A stretch of 6,910 nucleotides of DNA, taken from the NCBI GenBank assembly GCA_016209805.1, contig JACQVJ010000190.1, positions 1-6,910 on the forward strand, read 5' to 3'. This stretch comes from Ignavibacteriota bacterium. GTDB lineage: Bacteria; Bacteroidota; Ignavibacteria; UBA10030; UBA6906. Below are positions 1 through 6,038 of this stretch, piece by piece. The translations under genes were made by a program, and so were the position numbers. The stretch's first letter is position 1; each line of letters begins with the position of its first letter. The notes beneath the pieces are model-generated. The model was not told the DNA's origin. It saw only the letters and a list, made by a program, of their open reading frames with translations, and ran no database searches.

Positions 1-146
1 CGGATCATGCCGCGGATCTGCGGTGTATCGTTGTGTACGACCGAGTATTGCGGGCGACCAAGACCGAGCGCTTTGATTGTCCTCTTCTGGTCTTCGAGAC
101 GATCAATGATGCTTTTGGTTTGTGTTATCTTCAGCTTCTTCGCCAT
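1..146 (-). CDS. rpmD: 50S ribosomal protein L30, 3' end cut by window edge
   Basis: L30 is a small protein of the 50S subunit. I translated it by hand from the ATG at 146..144. It begins [20 protein letters not shown] and continues through [23 protein letters not shown]. This matches the bacterial L30 pattern of a short first strand, a helix with a KxTIKALGL-type motif, and a final NDTPxIRGMI motif. About 48 codons are visible. Bacterial L30 is usually near 60 residues, so roughly a dozen are missing past position 1. The start lies 8 nt after the rpsE stop. The stop codon TAG is embedded in an AGGAAGGA purine run that would serve as ribosome binding site, which suggests translation coupled to rpsE. 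Its place after rpsE is the normal spc-operon position. Identification is firm; the C-terminus cannot be seen. Confidence 0.95.
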   Translation of the reverse strand, partial: MAKKLKITQTKSIIDRLEDQKRTIKALGLGRPQYSVVHNDTPQIRGMI

Positions 147-154
147 TGTCCTTC

Positions 155-679
155 CTAATTTGCCGCCGGGGCTTCGGTGGTGCCAAACAGCTCCGACAAT
201 TGAATTCCTCTCCGCCCAGCAAATGTCTTTGCATCCGTGAGGCTTCGCAGCGCGGCCATCGTTGCCTTCACCACATTGTGGGGATTGGACGAACCCATGG
301 ACTTCGTCAGGACGTCCCGGACACCGGCAGATTCCAGCACTGCGCGGACTCCGCCACCGGCAATCAACCCCGTCCCTGGTGATGCTGGTTTTATCAACAC
401 CTTACCTGCGCCAAACTTCCCAAGTGTCGCGTGCGGAATGGTTCCGTTCACAATCGCCACCCTGATGACATTCTTTTTCGCATCATCAACACCTTTCGCA
501 ATTGCATCTGCAACTTCATTTGCCTTGCCAAGACCGATGCCCACATGCCCCTTGCCATCACCGACAACAACGATTGCGTTGAAACTGAAGCGGCGACCAC
601 CTTTCACAACCTTCGCAACCCGGTTGATGTGGACGAGCTTGTCCTTCAGTTCCAGTTCACTTGCTTTGATTCGTGCCAA
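155..679 (-). CDS. rpsE: 30S ribosomal protein S5
   Basis: S5 is a 30S protein at the body-head junction, near the mRNA entry channel, and contributes to decoding accuracy. The 174 residues slightly exceed the E. coli length of 167. The N-terminal double-stranded-RNA-binding-like domain carries the S5 signature around residues 27-60 ([20 protein letters not shown], then [12 protein letters not shown]). The C-terminal domain includes [20 protein letters not shown] near 97-116 and [10 protein letters not shown] near 131-140. The start is TTG at 679..677. Upstream in the same frame there is no ATG or GTG before a TAA near 713, and an AGAGGGA sequence sits at suitable spacing. The gene is unusual in being separated from rplR by 149 nt containing a tRNA gene. 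It must be reached by read-through past that tRNA or from a promoter I cannot identify. The tail ends in the Ala-rich TTEAPAAN. Confidence 0.97.
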   Translation of the reverse strand: MARIKASELELKDKLVHINRVAKVVKGGRRFSFNAIVVVGDGKGHVGIGLGKANEVADAIAKGVDDAKKNVIRVAIVNGTIPHATLGKFGAGKVLIKPASPGTGLIAGGGVRAVLESAGVRDVLTKSMGSSNPHNVVKATMAALRSLTDAKTFAGRRGIQLSELFGTTEAPAAN

Positions 680-683
680 CGTG

Positions 684-690
684 TCCCTCT
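684..690 (-). promoter_or_regulatory. Shine-Dalgarno supporting the TTG start of rpsE
   Basis: The minus strand reads AGAGGGA here, followed by CACG and the TTG codon at 679..677. The GAGG core is 6 nt from the start. Together with the in-frame stop further upstream, this fixes TTG as the only plausible rpsE start. Confidence 0.7.
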
Positions 691-717
691 TTGAATACCA
701 CTTGTTGTTATATTATG

Positions 718-788
718 CTGTCGGGAGAGGATTCGAACCTCTACTAACGGCTCCAAAGGCCGCTGTCCTGCCATTAGACGACCCGACA
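718..788 (-). tRNA. tRNA-Gln, anticodon UUG
   Basis: Folding the minus strand from 788 down to 718 gives a complete cloverleaf of 71 nt including the discriminator base. The acceptor stem TGTCGGG/CCCGACA has 7 perfect pairs. The D arm has stem GTCT/GGAC (last pair T-G), with A14, GG at 18-19 and A21. The anticodon stem is GCGGC/GCCGT with one G-T pair, and its 7-base loop CTTTGGA puts anticodon TTG at 754..756. The variable loop TAGT is short. The T arm is AGAGG, TTCGAAT, CCTCT. The U1-A72 pair, G10 and discriminator G73 agree with known tRNA-Gln identity features. No CCA is encoded, since the bases after G73 are CAT, so CCA would be added by the nucleotidyltransferase. The gene lies on the operon strand, 40 nt after the rplR stop and 38 nt before the rpsE start, and is probably co-transcribed with them. 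Confidence 0.96.
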
Positions 789-828
789 ATTCCTCGCGGG
801 GATCTCAGCTCCCGGACAGCAGAGTGTC

Positions 829-1197
829 TCAGAACTTTAAGCCTGCTTCACGAGCACCGTCCGCCATCGCCTTCACAACACCATGATAGAGATAGCCGTT
901 GCGATCGAATACGACTTCCTTGATATTCTTTTCGATCGCTATTTTTGCCGCCAACTCTCCAACGCGCTTGCTTACTTCACGCTTTCCCTTCACCTCACTG
1001 AACTGTTCCTTGAAGTTCTTGGAAAGATCGGAGACCGACACCAACGTTTTGCCGCTCGTGTCATCAACGATCTGCGCGTAGACGTGTCGCAGACTCCGAA
1101 AGACTGTCAGCCTCGGCCTCTCGGGAGTCCCCGAGAGGTTCTTGCGGATGTGGCGTTTGAGGCGCCAGCGGTGCTCAACTTTCTTCTTGGTTATCAT
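829..1197 (-). CDS. rplR: 50S ribosomal protein L18
   Basis: L18 binds 5S rRNA and, with L5, helps seat it in the central protuberance of the 50S subunit. The 122 residues compare with 117 in E. coli. The N-terminus is basic ([20 protein letters not shown]), as expected for the rRNA-contacting tail. The family motif [20 protein letters not shown] follows at about 27-46. The C-terminal part, with [20 protein letters not shown] and then AREAGLKF, is typical of L18. The start is ATG at 1197..1195, 19 nt after the rplF stop. No good Shine-Dalgarno precedes it, so translation may depend on coupling to rplF. Downstream, where rpsE normally follows within a few tens of bases, there is a tRNA gene instead. 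Confidence 0.97.
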   Translation of the reverse strand: MITKKKVEHRWRLKRHIRKNLSGTPERPRLTVFRSLRHVYAQIVDDTSGKTLVSVSDLSKNFKEQFSEVKGKREVSKRVGELAAKIAIEKNIKEVVFDRNGYLYHGVVKAMADGAREAGLKF

Positions 1198-1216
1198 CGT
1201 TCATTTCTGAGAAATC

Positions 1217-1771
1217 TTACGCTTTTGCTCCACTGGCCGCAGCAGCCTTGCCAGCCTTGCGACGAATATACTCGCCCTCATACTTCACGCCCTTCCCTTT
1301 ATATGGCTCCGGTAATCGGAAGGAACGAATCTTTGCTGCAACCTGTCCCACAAGCTGCTTGTCGATTCCGCTGATGGTGATGTTGGTCTGTGTCGGCGCT
1401 TCAATCTTGATTCCCGCAGGTGGAGCAAACAGAATCGGATGAGAGTAACCCACCAACAATTGAAGCTTGCTGCCTTTCATCTCGGCACGGTATCCAACAC
1501 CGACAAGCTCAAGCTTCTTGCTGTATCCTTCAGTCACTCCCTTGATCATATTCTGAATGAGCGCTCTCCACAACCCGTGGAGCGAGCGTTGCTCCTTCAA
1601 GTCTGACGAACGGGAAACGAGAACCTTGTTGTCCTTCACCTCGACGGAAATGGCTGAATGGACGTTTGCAGAAAGCTCTCCCTTCGGGCCGGTAACCTTC
1701 ACCTCATGATCCTTAAGCTGGACTTTGACGCCTGATGCGATGGCTATAGGTTTTCTACCAACTCTGGACAC
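1217..1771 (-). CDS. rplF: 50S ribosomal protein L6
   Basis: L6 lies at the base of the L7/L12 stalk, near the sarcin-ricin loop, and contributes to the factor-binding region. The protein has 184 residues against about 177 in E. coli and begins MSRVGRKPIAIASGVKV. It shows the two-fold repeated L6 architecture: the first half has VTGPKGELSANVH and the second has LVGYSHPILFAPPAGI. The C-terminal L6 signature PEPYKGKGVKYEGEYIRRKAGK is intact around 155-176. A short Ala-rich tail follows (AAAASGAKA). The start codon is GTG at 1771..1769, well supported by an AAGGAG sequence 8 nt upstream, immediately after the rpsH stop. It lies in the standard order between rpsH and rplR. Confidence 0.97.
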   Translation of the reverse strand: MSRVGRKPIAIASGVKVQLKDHEVKVTGPKGELSANVHSAISVEVKDNKVLVSRSSDLKEQRSLHGLWRALIQNMIKGVTEGYSKKLELVGVGYRAEMKGSKLQLLVGYSHPILFAPPAGIKIEAPTQTNITISGIDKQLVGQVAAKIRSFRLPEPYKGKGVKYEGEYIRRKAGKAAAASGAKA

Positions 1772-1779
1772 GTTTGATT

Positions 1780-1785
1780 CTCCTT
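1780..1785 (-). promoter_or_regulatory. Shine-Dalgarno supporting the GTG start of rplF
   Basis: The minus strand reads AAGGAG at 1785..1780, then AATCAAAC and GTG. The 8-nt spacing and strong match decide the GTG start for L6. The site falls in the 17-nt spacer just after the rpsH stop TAA. Confidence 0.8.
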
Positions 1786-1788
1786 GAA

Positions 1789-2184
1789 TTACCAGATCTC
1801 ACACAAAACTTCGCCACCAACCTTGGCAAGACGTGCTTGCTTGTCCGTCATCAGCCCTTTTGAGGTAGACAGGACTGCAATGCCGAGTCCTCCCAGCACG
1901 CGCGGGATTTGCTCCACGTCAGTGTATTTGCGAAGTCCTGGACGGCTGACCCTTTTCATTCCCGCAATTACCGGCTCCCCGTCATGATACTTCAGCTGAA
2001 TGCGCAACATACCCTGCGCATCCTCCTTGACCTCGGTGTAGCCGCCGATCAGCTTGTGATCCAACAGCAACCTCGTCAACTCGCGTTTGAGGTTCGAGGC
2101 CGGGATATCGACACGCTTATGCCGTGCCTGAAGCGCGTTACGGAGCCGTGTAAGATAGTCTGCAACGGGATCTGTCATTGTCAT
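1789..2184 (-). CDS. rpsH: 30S ribosomal protein S8
   Basis: S8 is a primary 16S rRNA binding protein of the 30S platform. In E. coli it also represses the spc operon by binding its mRNA. The 131 residues match the family (130 in E. coli). The N-terminal domain begins MTMTDPVADYLTRLRNA, with the typical DPxxDxLTRxRNA motif. The C-terminal end carries the S8 signature STSKGLMTDKQARLAKVGGE followed by VLCEIW. Two in-frame ATGs are possible, at 2184 and 2178. An AGGAG-type sequence about 10 nt before the first favours 2184. The gene follows rpsN after 39 nt, the longest spacer in the cluster apart from the tRNA-bearing one. Whether S8 autoregulates here cannot be read from the sequence. Confidence 0.97.
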   Translation of the reverse strand: MTMTDPVADYLTRLRNALQARHKRVDIPASNLKRELTRLLLDHKLIGGYTEVKEDAQGMLRIQLKYHDGEPVIAGMKRVSRPGLRKYTDVEQIPRVLGGLGIAVLSTSKGLMTDKQARLAKVGGEVLCEIW

Positions 2185-2223
2185 TGTGTTGCTTCTCCTG
2201 CTTCTGTCGATTACGCTTTACTC

Positions 2224-2493
2224 TCACCAGCTTGCCTTTGTCACGCCGGGGATCTTGCCATCAAGTGCAAGCTCGCGGAATGCGATGCGCGAGAGCCCGA
2301 ACTTCCGCATGTAACCACGCGGTCGACCGGTCACGCTGCAACGGCTGTGCAAACGGGTTGGGTTCGCATTACGCGGGAGTTTTTGGAGGGCTGTAAGATC
2401 ACCTTTCTCCTTCAGCTCTTTGCGGATTGCGGCATACTTCGCCACCATGCGCTGTCGTTTTAGTTCCCGTGCAATACAGCTTGTCTTGGCCAT
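2224..2493 (-). CDS. rpsN: 30S ribosomal protein S14, zinc-independent form
   Basis: S14 is a 30S head protein contacting S3, S10 and S19. The 89-residue length and the motif [20 protein letters not shown] (49-68), ending IPGVTKASW, identify the long type without the zinc ribbon. Only two cysteines are present (Cys6 and Cys52), so no CxxC pairs can bind zinc. The N-terminal half ([20 protein letters not shown]) is the basic helical region of this type. The start ATG at 2493..2491 has an AGGAG sequence 8 nt upstream, within the 19-nt spacer after rplE. The order rplE-rpsN-rpsH is the standard one. This S14 type is common in Bacteroidota/Chlorobiota and Proteobacteria, so it narrows the taxonomy only modestly. 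Confidence 0.97.
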   Translation of the reverse strand: MAKTSCIARELKRQRMVAKYAAIRKELKEKGDLTALQKLPRNANPTRLHSRCSVTGRPRGYMRKFGLSRIAFRELALDGKIPGVTKASW

Positions 2494-2512
2494 GCCGATG
2501 ACTCCTGTGTAG

Positions 2513-3190
2513 TTACGCTGTCTGGGTTTCCAAAAGTTCCTGACGTTTCACGAACGGCATGCCGAAGTTTTTCAACAGTTCGTAAGCTTCCTGATCTGTT
2601 TCAGCCGTTGTTACAAATGTGATATCCATACCGAACATCCGTGTGATTTTGTCGACATCGATTTCCGGAAACACGACGTGTTCCTTGATTCCGATAGTGT
2701 AGTTGCCGCGGCCATCGAATGATTTGTCGGACAGTCCGCGAAAGTCACGCATCCGGGGGACCACAATGCTGATGAACCTGTCGAGGAACTCGTACATTCG
2801 GGCCTGGCGTAGCGTGACGCGGCAGCCGATCGGCATCTTCTCACGCAGCTTGAAATTCGAGATTGATTTCTTTGCGCGCGTGATGACGACCTTCTGGCCA
2901 ACGATCAACTCAAGATCACGCGCCGCTGCATCTGCAAGCTTGGCATCCTGGGTCGCCTGACCGACGCCAATGTTGATTGCGATTTTATCAAGACGCGGTA
3001 CTTGCATCACGTTCTTATAATTGAAGCGCTTCATCAGCGCAGGCACTACCTCTTTTCGGTAGGTCTCAGAGAGGCGCGGGGCGATTTTCTCTTCGGGCGC
3101 GGACTTGCGGGCAGGCTTGTCGGCAGCCTGAGCGGCCTTCCCCCCTTTCGGTACTTCTCCTTTTCCCTTTTTCGGTTTTTCTTCGCTCAT
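2513..3190 (-). CDS. rplE: 50S ribosomal protein L5 with N-terminal extension
   Basis: L5 binds 5S rRNA in the central protuberance and contacts the P-site tRNA. The L5 core starts near residue 38 with [20 protein letters not shown] and [19 protein letters not shown]. It continues through [20 protein letters not shown], the [20 protein letters not shown] region and a normal C-terminus ([15 protein letters not shown]). The protein is 225 residues, whereas bacterial L5 is usually about 179-190. The excess is an N-terminal segment of about 36 residues rich in Lys, Ala, Pro, Gly and Glu (begins [20 protein letters not shown]). No ATG, GTG or TTG lies in frame between 3190 and the conserved core, so the extension appears to be translated. 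No Shine-Dalgarno precedes the ATG. It is otherwise in the normal place between rplX and rpsN. Confidence 0.96.
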   Translation of the reverse strand: MSEEKPKKGKGEVPKGGKAAQAADKPARKSAPEEKIAPRLSETYRKEVVPALMKRFNYKNVMQVPRLDKIAINIGVGQATQDAKLADAAARDLELIVGQKVVITRAKKSISNFKLREKMPIGCRVTLRQARMYEFLDRFISIVVPRMRDFRGLSDKSFDGRGNYTIGIKEHVVFPEIDVDKITRMFGMDITFVTTAETDQEAYELLKNFGMPFVKRQELLETQTA

Positions 3191-3214
3191 ACCAATGGTT
3201 ACGTTGTTCTGAGT

Positions 3215-3538
3215 TTAAAACATTTCGCCCGTTGACTTCGCAACTCGCATGCGCTTCTTCTTCCCCGTCGAGTCGTCTTTCACGACCTTCATACCCACCC
3301 GAGTCGCCTCGTTGGTCTTCGGGTCGACAACCATTACGTTGGAAACGTGGATCGTGGACTCACGCTGGACGATGCCTCCCTGGGGGTTTTTCTGGCTCGG
3401 CCTCGTGTGTCGCTTCATGATGTTAACCCCTTCGATGATAATGCGGTGTCGGTCCGGGTAGACTTTCAGTACTTTTCCGGTCTTTCCTCTGGCGTTGCCG
3501 GCAATTACCAGCACAGTATCGTTCTTGCGGATCTTCAT
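3215..3538 (-). CDS. rplX: 50S ribosomal protein L24
   Basis: L24 is an early 50S assembly initiator that binds the 5' domain of 23S rRNA near the tunnel exit. The 107 residues compare with 104 in E. coli. The N-terminal KOW motif is clear: MKIRKNDTVLVIAGNARGKT followed by GKVLKVYPDRHRIIIEGVN. The next segment MKRHTRPSQKNPQGGIVQRE is typical of L24. The start ATG at 3538..3536 is 11 nt after the rplN stop. That stop, TAA, runs directly into GGA, so the TAAGGA junction doubles as a ribosome binding site and implies coupling. The C-terminus ends MRVAKSTGEMF without a long tail. Confidence 0.97.
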   Translation of the reverse strand: MKIRKNDTVLVIAGNARGKTGKVLKVYPDRHRIIIEGVNIMKRHTRPSQKNPQGGIVQRESTIHVSNVMVVDPKTNEATRVGMKVVKDDSTGKKKRMRVAKSTGEMF

Positions 3539-3549
3539 ACTCGTAGTCC

Positions 3550-3918
3550 TTACAAAACTTCTGGTGCGAGGGAAACGATCTTCATGTATTGTTTCTCACG
3601 CAGCTCGCGTGCCACAGGACCGAAGATGCGACTTCCGCGCGGCTCTCCCTGCTCGTTCACCAACACGGCGGCATTCTCATCGAAGCGAATGAACGAGCCG
3701 TCCTTGCGTCGTGTTTCCTTCTTCGTCCTGACGATAACCGCTCTTGCTACCTCGCCTTTCTTCACAGCGGCCCCGGGGATCGCCGACTTGACGGAAACAA
3801 CCACAAGGTCACCGAGACCTGCATACCTTCGATCGGAACCTCCTAATACACGGATGCACCGTGCCTTCTTCGCACCTGAATTATCGGCCACCACCAGGTT
3901 TGTTTCTTCTTGAATCAT
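3550..3918 (-). CDS. rplN: 50S ribosomal protein L14
   Basis: L14 lies on the subunit interface of the 50S and forms an intersubunit bridge. The protein is 122 residues, the usual bacterial length, starting [20 protein letters not shown]. The L14 signature spans about 58-86 ([18 protein letters not shown], then [12 protein letters not shown]). The end [19 protein letters not shown] with [12 protein letters not shown] is strongly family-like and resembles Bacteroidota/Chlorobiota sequences. The open frame extends upstream to 3966, but I place the start at ATG 3918..3916. The added 16 residues have no L14 counterpart and would overlap rpsQ, and GGAG lies 6 nt before 3918. The spacer after rpsQ is then 22 nt. 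Confidence 0.97.
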   Translation of the reverse strand: MIQEETNLVVADNSGAKKARCIRVLGGSDRRYAGLGDLVVVSVKSAIPGAAVKKGEVARAVIVRTKKETRRKDGSFIRFDENAAVLVNEQGEPRGSRIFGPVARELREKQYMKIVSLAPEVL

Positions 3919-3924
3919 AGTGCA

Positions 3925-3928
3925 CTCC
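3925..3928 (-). promoter_or_regulatory. Shine-Dalgarno deciding the rplN start
   Basis: The minus strand reads GGAG here, then TGCACT and the ATG at 3918..3916. The 6-nt spacing supports this start over the in-frame upstream codon at 3966, which would lie inside rpsQ. Confidence 0.75.
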
Positions 3929-3940
3929 GTCTTCGGATTA

Positions 3941-4228
3941 CTACTTGGCTTTCTCGAGCACTTCAACGAGGCGCCAGCGCTTGCGCTTGCTGAGCGGCCG
4001 GGTCTCCATGATCTTCACCGTATCGCCAATGCCGGCCTCACGTTTCTCATCGTGCGCCATCAGTTTGCTGGTCCGCTTGAAGTATTTTTTGTAGATGGGG
4101 TGAGGAACCTGCCGCTCGATGGTGACGACAATGCTCTTTTCCATCTTGTTGCTGACAACTTTGCCCACACGGACCTTCCTCCGCGTTGCGCGCTGAGGTT
4201 GCTTCTGCTGTGCTGCTGCATTCATCAT
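3941..4228 (-). CDS. rpsQ: 30S ribosomal protein S17
   Basis: S17 is a primary binding protein of the 5' domain of 16S rRNA in the 30S body, with an OB-fold. The 95 residues exceed E. coli S17 (84), mainly through a Gln/Ala/Arg N-terminal tail ([20 protein letters not shown]). The core reads [39 protein letters not shown] and [18 protein letters not shown], all standard S17 motifs. Two ATGs sit side by side at 4228 and 4225. The rpmC stop TGA (4227..4225) overlaps the first in an ATGA arrangement, and a GAGG sequence about 7 nt upstream lies inside rpmC. Translation is therefore probably coupled to rpmC. Which of the two ATGs is used cannot be settled, and the difference is one Met. Confidence 0.96.
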   Translation of the reverse strand: MMNAAAQQKQPQRATRRKVRVGKVVSNKMEKSIVVTIERQVPHPIYKKYFKRTSKLMAHDEKREAGIGDTVKIMETRPLSKRKRWRLVEVLEKAK

Positions 4229-4452
4229 TTCTTGACCTCGGAGTTTGCGGGTTCGGCTGGTTGCATCCTTTCCCTCTCACGAATCAGGGTTTTCAGGCGT
4301 GCAATATCGCGCCGCACCGTGCGCACCTTGATCGGACTTTCGAGCTGACTGGTCGACAGCTGGAAAAGAAGATTTCCCAGGTTCTCTTCTTCTTCAACGA
4401 GTCGCTTCTTCAGCTCGTCAATCGCGAGTTCTCGTAGCTCTATTGCTTTCAT
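4225..4452 (-). CDS. rpmC: 50S ribosomal protein L29
   Basis: L29 is a small helical protein at the tunnel exit of the 50S, close to L23 and the docking site for nascent-chain factors. The sequence [20 protein letters not shown] begins the first helix. The second helix contains the L29 signature [20 protein letters not shown] at about 41-60. The length of 75 residues exceeds E. coli's 63 because of a polar tail, [13 protein letters not shown]. The start ATG at 4452..4450 is 12 nt after the rplP stop, with only a weak GAGAG purine run ahead of it. The end overlaps rpsQ by 4 nt. The order rplP-rpmC-rpsQ is the canonical S10-operon ending. Confidence 0.96.
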   Translation of the reverse strand: MKAIELRELAIDELKKRLVEEEENLGNLLFQLSTSQLESPIKVRTVRRDIARLKTLIRERERMQPAEPANSEVKK

Positions 4453-4464
4453 GGTTACTCTCTG

Positions 4465-4887
4465 TTACTTTCCATCGTAATCCGGTCGTGTGCTGATCTT
4501 CGTCTTGATCGGAAGCTTGTGCGAGGCAAGTGTCAGCGCTTCCACGGCCACAGTCTTGCTCGTCCCGCCAACTTCAAACATAATCCTGCCGGGCTTCACC
4601 ACTGCAACCCAGTATTCCGGTGCTCCCTTCCCTTTGCCCATGCGTGTCTCTGCAGGCTTTTTTGTCACAGGCTTGTCGGGGAAGATTCTGATCCAGACCT
4701 TGCCTTCACGCTTCATCATGCGGGTCAGCGCAACACGAGCGGCCTCGATCTGGCGCTGAGTAATCCAGCCGGGCTGAAGGGCCTTCAATCCGAAATCGCC
4801 AAACGCAACGGAGGATCCCCGCGTCGCTTTTCCTCTCATCCGACCACGTTGGGCTTTTCTGTACTTTACTCTCTTGGGCATCAGCAT
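4465..4887 (-). CDS. rplP: 50S ribosomal protein L16
   Basis: L16 is a late-assembling 50S protein next to the peptidyl transferase region and A-site tRNA. The 140 residues compare with 136 in E. coli. The sequence begins [20 protein letters not shown]. It continues with [20 protein letters not shown] at about 33-52, and [20 protein letters not shown] leading into [20 protein letters not shown]. Arg82, just before MGKGKG, corresponds to the arginine hydroxylated in E. coli L16. Whether it is modified here is unknown. Of two in-frame ATGs (4887 and 4881), the first is preferred: AGGAG is about 9 nt upstream, and related L16 proteins begin with a similar MLxPKR. It follows rpsC after 27 nt. Confidence 0.97.
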   Translation of the reverse strand: MLMPKRVKYRKAQRGRMRGKATRGSSVAFGDFGLKALQPGWITQRQIEAARVALTRMMKREGKVWIRIFPDKPVTKKPAETRMGKGKGAPEYWVAVVKPGRIMFEVGGTSKTVAVEALTLASHKLPIKTKISTRPDYDGK

Positions 4888-4914
4888 TGCACACTGCTCC
4901 TGATTGAACCTGAC

Positions 4915-5577
4915 TTAGCTGCGACGCGCAGATGCTTGATGCACCTCGACTCCACCGAGCACTTCTCCCTTACAAATCCAGACTTTCACACCAATCGCCC
5001 CGTAGACTGTCCGTGCCGTCGCCGTCGCATAATCGATATCTGCACGCAGTGTATGCAGCGGGATGCGCCCTTCCTTGTATTGCTCACGTCGTGCCATCTC
5101 GGCACCACCCAGTCGCCCCGAGGTCATCACGCGGACACCTTCCGCTCCCATACGCATCGCTGCGGTGATCGCGTTCTTCATTGCACGACGAAATGCAATA
5201 CGTCCTTCGAGCTGCTGGGCGATATTTTCGGCCACAAGATACGAGTCCAGCTCCGGCCGCTTGATCTCATTGATGAGAATCTTTACTTCCTTGTTGGTGA
5301 TTTTTTTCAGCTCTTCCTCGAGCTGCGAAATTTCCTTGCCGCTTCTGCCGATCACGATCCCGGGTCGGGATGTATTAATGGTGATGACGGCTCGCTTAGG
5401 AGTTCGCTCGATAAGGATCCTGGAGATGCCCGCTTTCTTCAAACGGTTGCGAACGTAATTACGGATCGTCATGTCCTCGCTCAGCTTCCCGGCAAACGAT
5501 TTTTCGTCGTACCAATTGGAATCCCATGAGCGAATGATGCCTAACCGCAGGCCGATCGGATTTACTTTTTGTCCCAA
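4915..5577 (-). CDS. rpsC: 30S ribosomal protein S3
   Basis: S3 is a 30S head protein lining the mRNA entry tunnel, and in E. coli it takes part in mRNA unwinding. The 220 residues (233 in E. coli) begin [21 protein letters not shown] type II KH domain carries the loop GRSG at 77-80 within [13 protein letters not shown]. The C-terminal domain has basic residues Arg130, Arg131 and Lys134 in FRRAMKNAI, matching positions implicated in helicase activity. It also contains [20 protein letters not shown] and [17 protein letters not shown]. The start is TTG at 5577..5575. It is supported by a nearly perfect AAGGAGGA directly upstream and by conservation of the GQKVNPIG beginning. The tail after [11 protein letters not shown] is short and basic. 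Confidence 0.97.
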   Translation of the reverse strand: MGQKVNPIGLRLGIIRSWDSNWYDEKSFAGKLSEDMTIRNYVRNRLKKAGISRILIERTPKRAVITINTSRPGIVIGRSGKEISQLEEELKKITNKEVKILINEIKRPELDSYLVAENIAQQLEGRIAFRRAMKNAITAAMRMGAEGVRVMTSGRLGGAEMARREQYKEGRIPLHTLRADIDYATATARTVYGAIGVKVWICKGEVLGGVEVHQASARRS

Positions 5578-5580
5578 AGA

Positions 5581-5588
5581 TCCTCCTT
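5581..5588 (-). promoter_or_regulatory. Strong Shine-Dalgarno for the TTG start of rpsC
   Basis: The minus strand reads AAGGAGGA at 5588..5581, then TCT and TTG. It is the best anti-Shine-Dalgarno match in the window. It may compensate for the weak TTG codon, although the spacing is short. Confidence 0.85.
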
Positions 5589-5603
5589 ACAAGAGAATTA
5601 CGA

Positions 5604-6038
5604 TTACGTGGTCGCAGCTGCTTCTGTTTTTTCTTCCTTCTTCCTCGATGCCTTTGTGCCCGGCTTCGGAGCGGCTTTCGGTTTTGCCCCCTCGATAGCA
5701 GACACTACAATCGTGATATGGTTCGATCGCTTTCTGATCCGGTATGCGCGTCCCATCGGGGCAGGACTGATGCGCTTCATCGTCATACCACCATCGACGA
5801 ATGCCTGCTTCACAACGATCTGATCAACATCGAGGCGGCCCGCATCGTCCTTATTCTGCAAGTTTGAGACTGCAGACCGAAGAACCTTCTCCGCAGTTTT
5901 GGATGCATGCTTGGGCGAGAAGTGCAGGATGTTCAATGCTTCGTCAACGGTCTTTCCCCGAATCAAGTCGATCACCAGCCGCATTTTTCTCGGCGAAGTG
6001 CCAACATATCTGTTGATTGCTCGTGCTTCCATCGTCAT
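5604..6038 (-). CDS. rplV: 50S ribosomal protein L22
   Basis: L22 spans the 50S from the surface to the peptide exit tunnel, where its long beta-hairpin forms part of the constriction. The core reads [36 protein letters not shown], and the hairpin region [20 protein letters not shown] with [10 protein letters not shown]. It is 144 residues against 110 in E. coli. The difference is mostly a tail from about residue 117, alternating Lys, Ala, Pro, Thr and Glu (begins [20 protein letters not shown]). The rpsS stop overlaps the first ATG (6038) as ATGA. A second ATG at 6032 gives the family-like MEARAIN start and is an alternative. An AAGG sequence lies upstream at usable distance from either. Most likely coupled to rpsS. 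Confidence 0.96.
   Translation of the reverse strand: MTMEARAINRYVGTSPRKMRLVIDLIRGKTVDEALNILHFSPKHASKTAEKVLRSAVSNLQNKDDAGRLDVDQIVVKQAFVDGGMTMKRISPAPMGRAYRIRKRSNHITIVVSAIEGAKPKAAPKPGTKASRKKEEKTEAAATT

Larger units (their letters stand above)
680..828 (-). other. Enlarged rplR-rpsE spacer carrying the tRNA
   Basis: This 149-nt spacer holds the tRNA-Gln gene (718..788), flanked by 40 nt on the rplR side and 38 nt on the rpsE side. The rplR-side flank is GC-rich and shows only a weak 4-bp inverted repeat (797-800 with 811-814) with no T-run. The rpsE-side flank begins AT-rich (GCATAATATAACAACAAG) and ends in the rpsE ribosome binding site. I see no convincing promoter, terminator, or direct repeat marking an insertion. 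Confidence 0.8.

Noticed and set aside
707..717. AT-rich CATAATATAAC after the tRNA as a -10 promoter element for rpsE.
   Set aside because: No -35-like hexamer sits at suitable distance, since that position is in the conserved T arm of the tRNA. The sequence alone is too weak to call.
797..814. Inverted repeat CGGG/CCCG after rplR as an intrinsic terminator.
   Set aside because: Only 4 bp with a 10-base loop and no T-run follows on the minus strand. A terminator here would also cut off the tRNA and rpsE.
680..828. Insertion of the tRNA by a mobile or integrative element.
   Set aside because: I found no direct repeats, duplicated tRNA fragment, integrase or other element remnant. The spacer is compact and both neighbouring genes are intact.
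237..923. A 228-codon plus-strand open frame running through rpsE, the tRNA and the end of rplR.
   Set aside because: It crosses a structured tRNA gene in antisense and its translation has no family resemblance. A shadow frame.
3919..3966. A longer rplN start giving 16 more residues ([16 protein letters not shown]).
   Set aside because: It would overlap rpsQ by 26 nt and has no L14 counterpart. The ATG at 3918 has a GGAG site 6 nt upstream and gives the family-standard 122 residues.
4519..5529. A 336-codon open frame on the plus strand opposite rplP and rpsC.
   Set aside because: It is antisense to two clearly recognised ribosomal protein genes, spans their intergenic junction, and its translation is Cys/His/Arg-rich with no recognisable domain. 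It looks like a shadow of codon bias.
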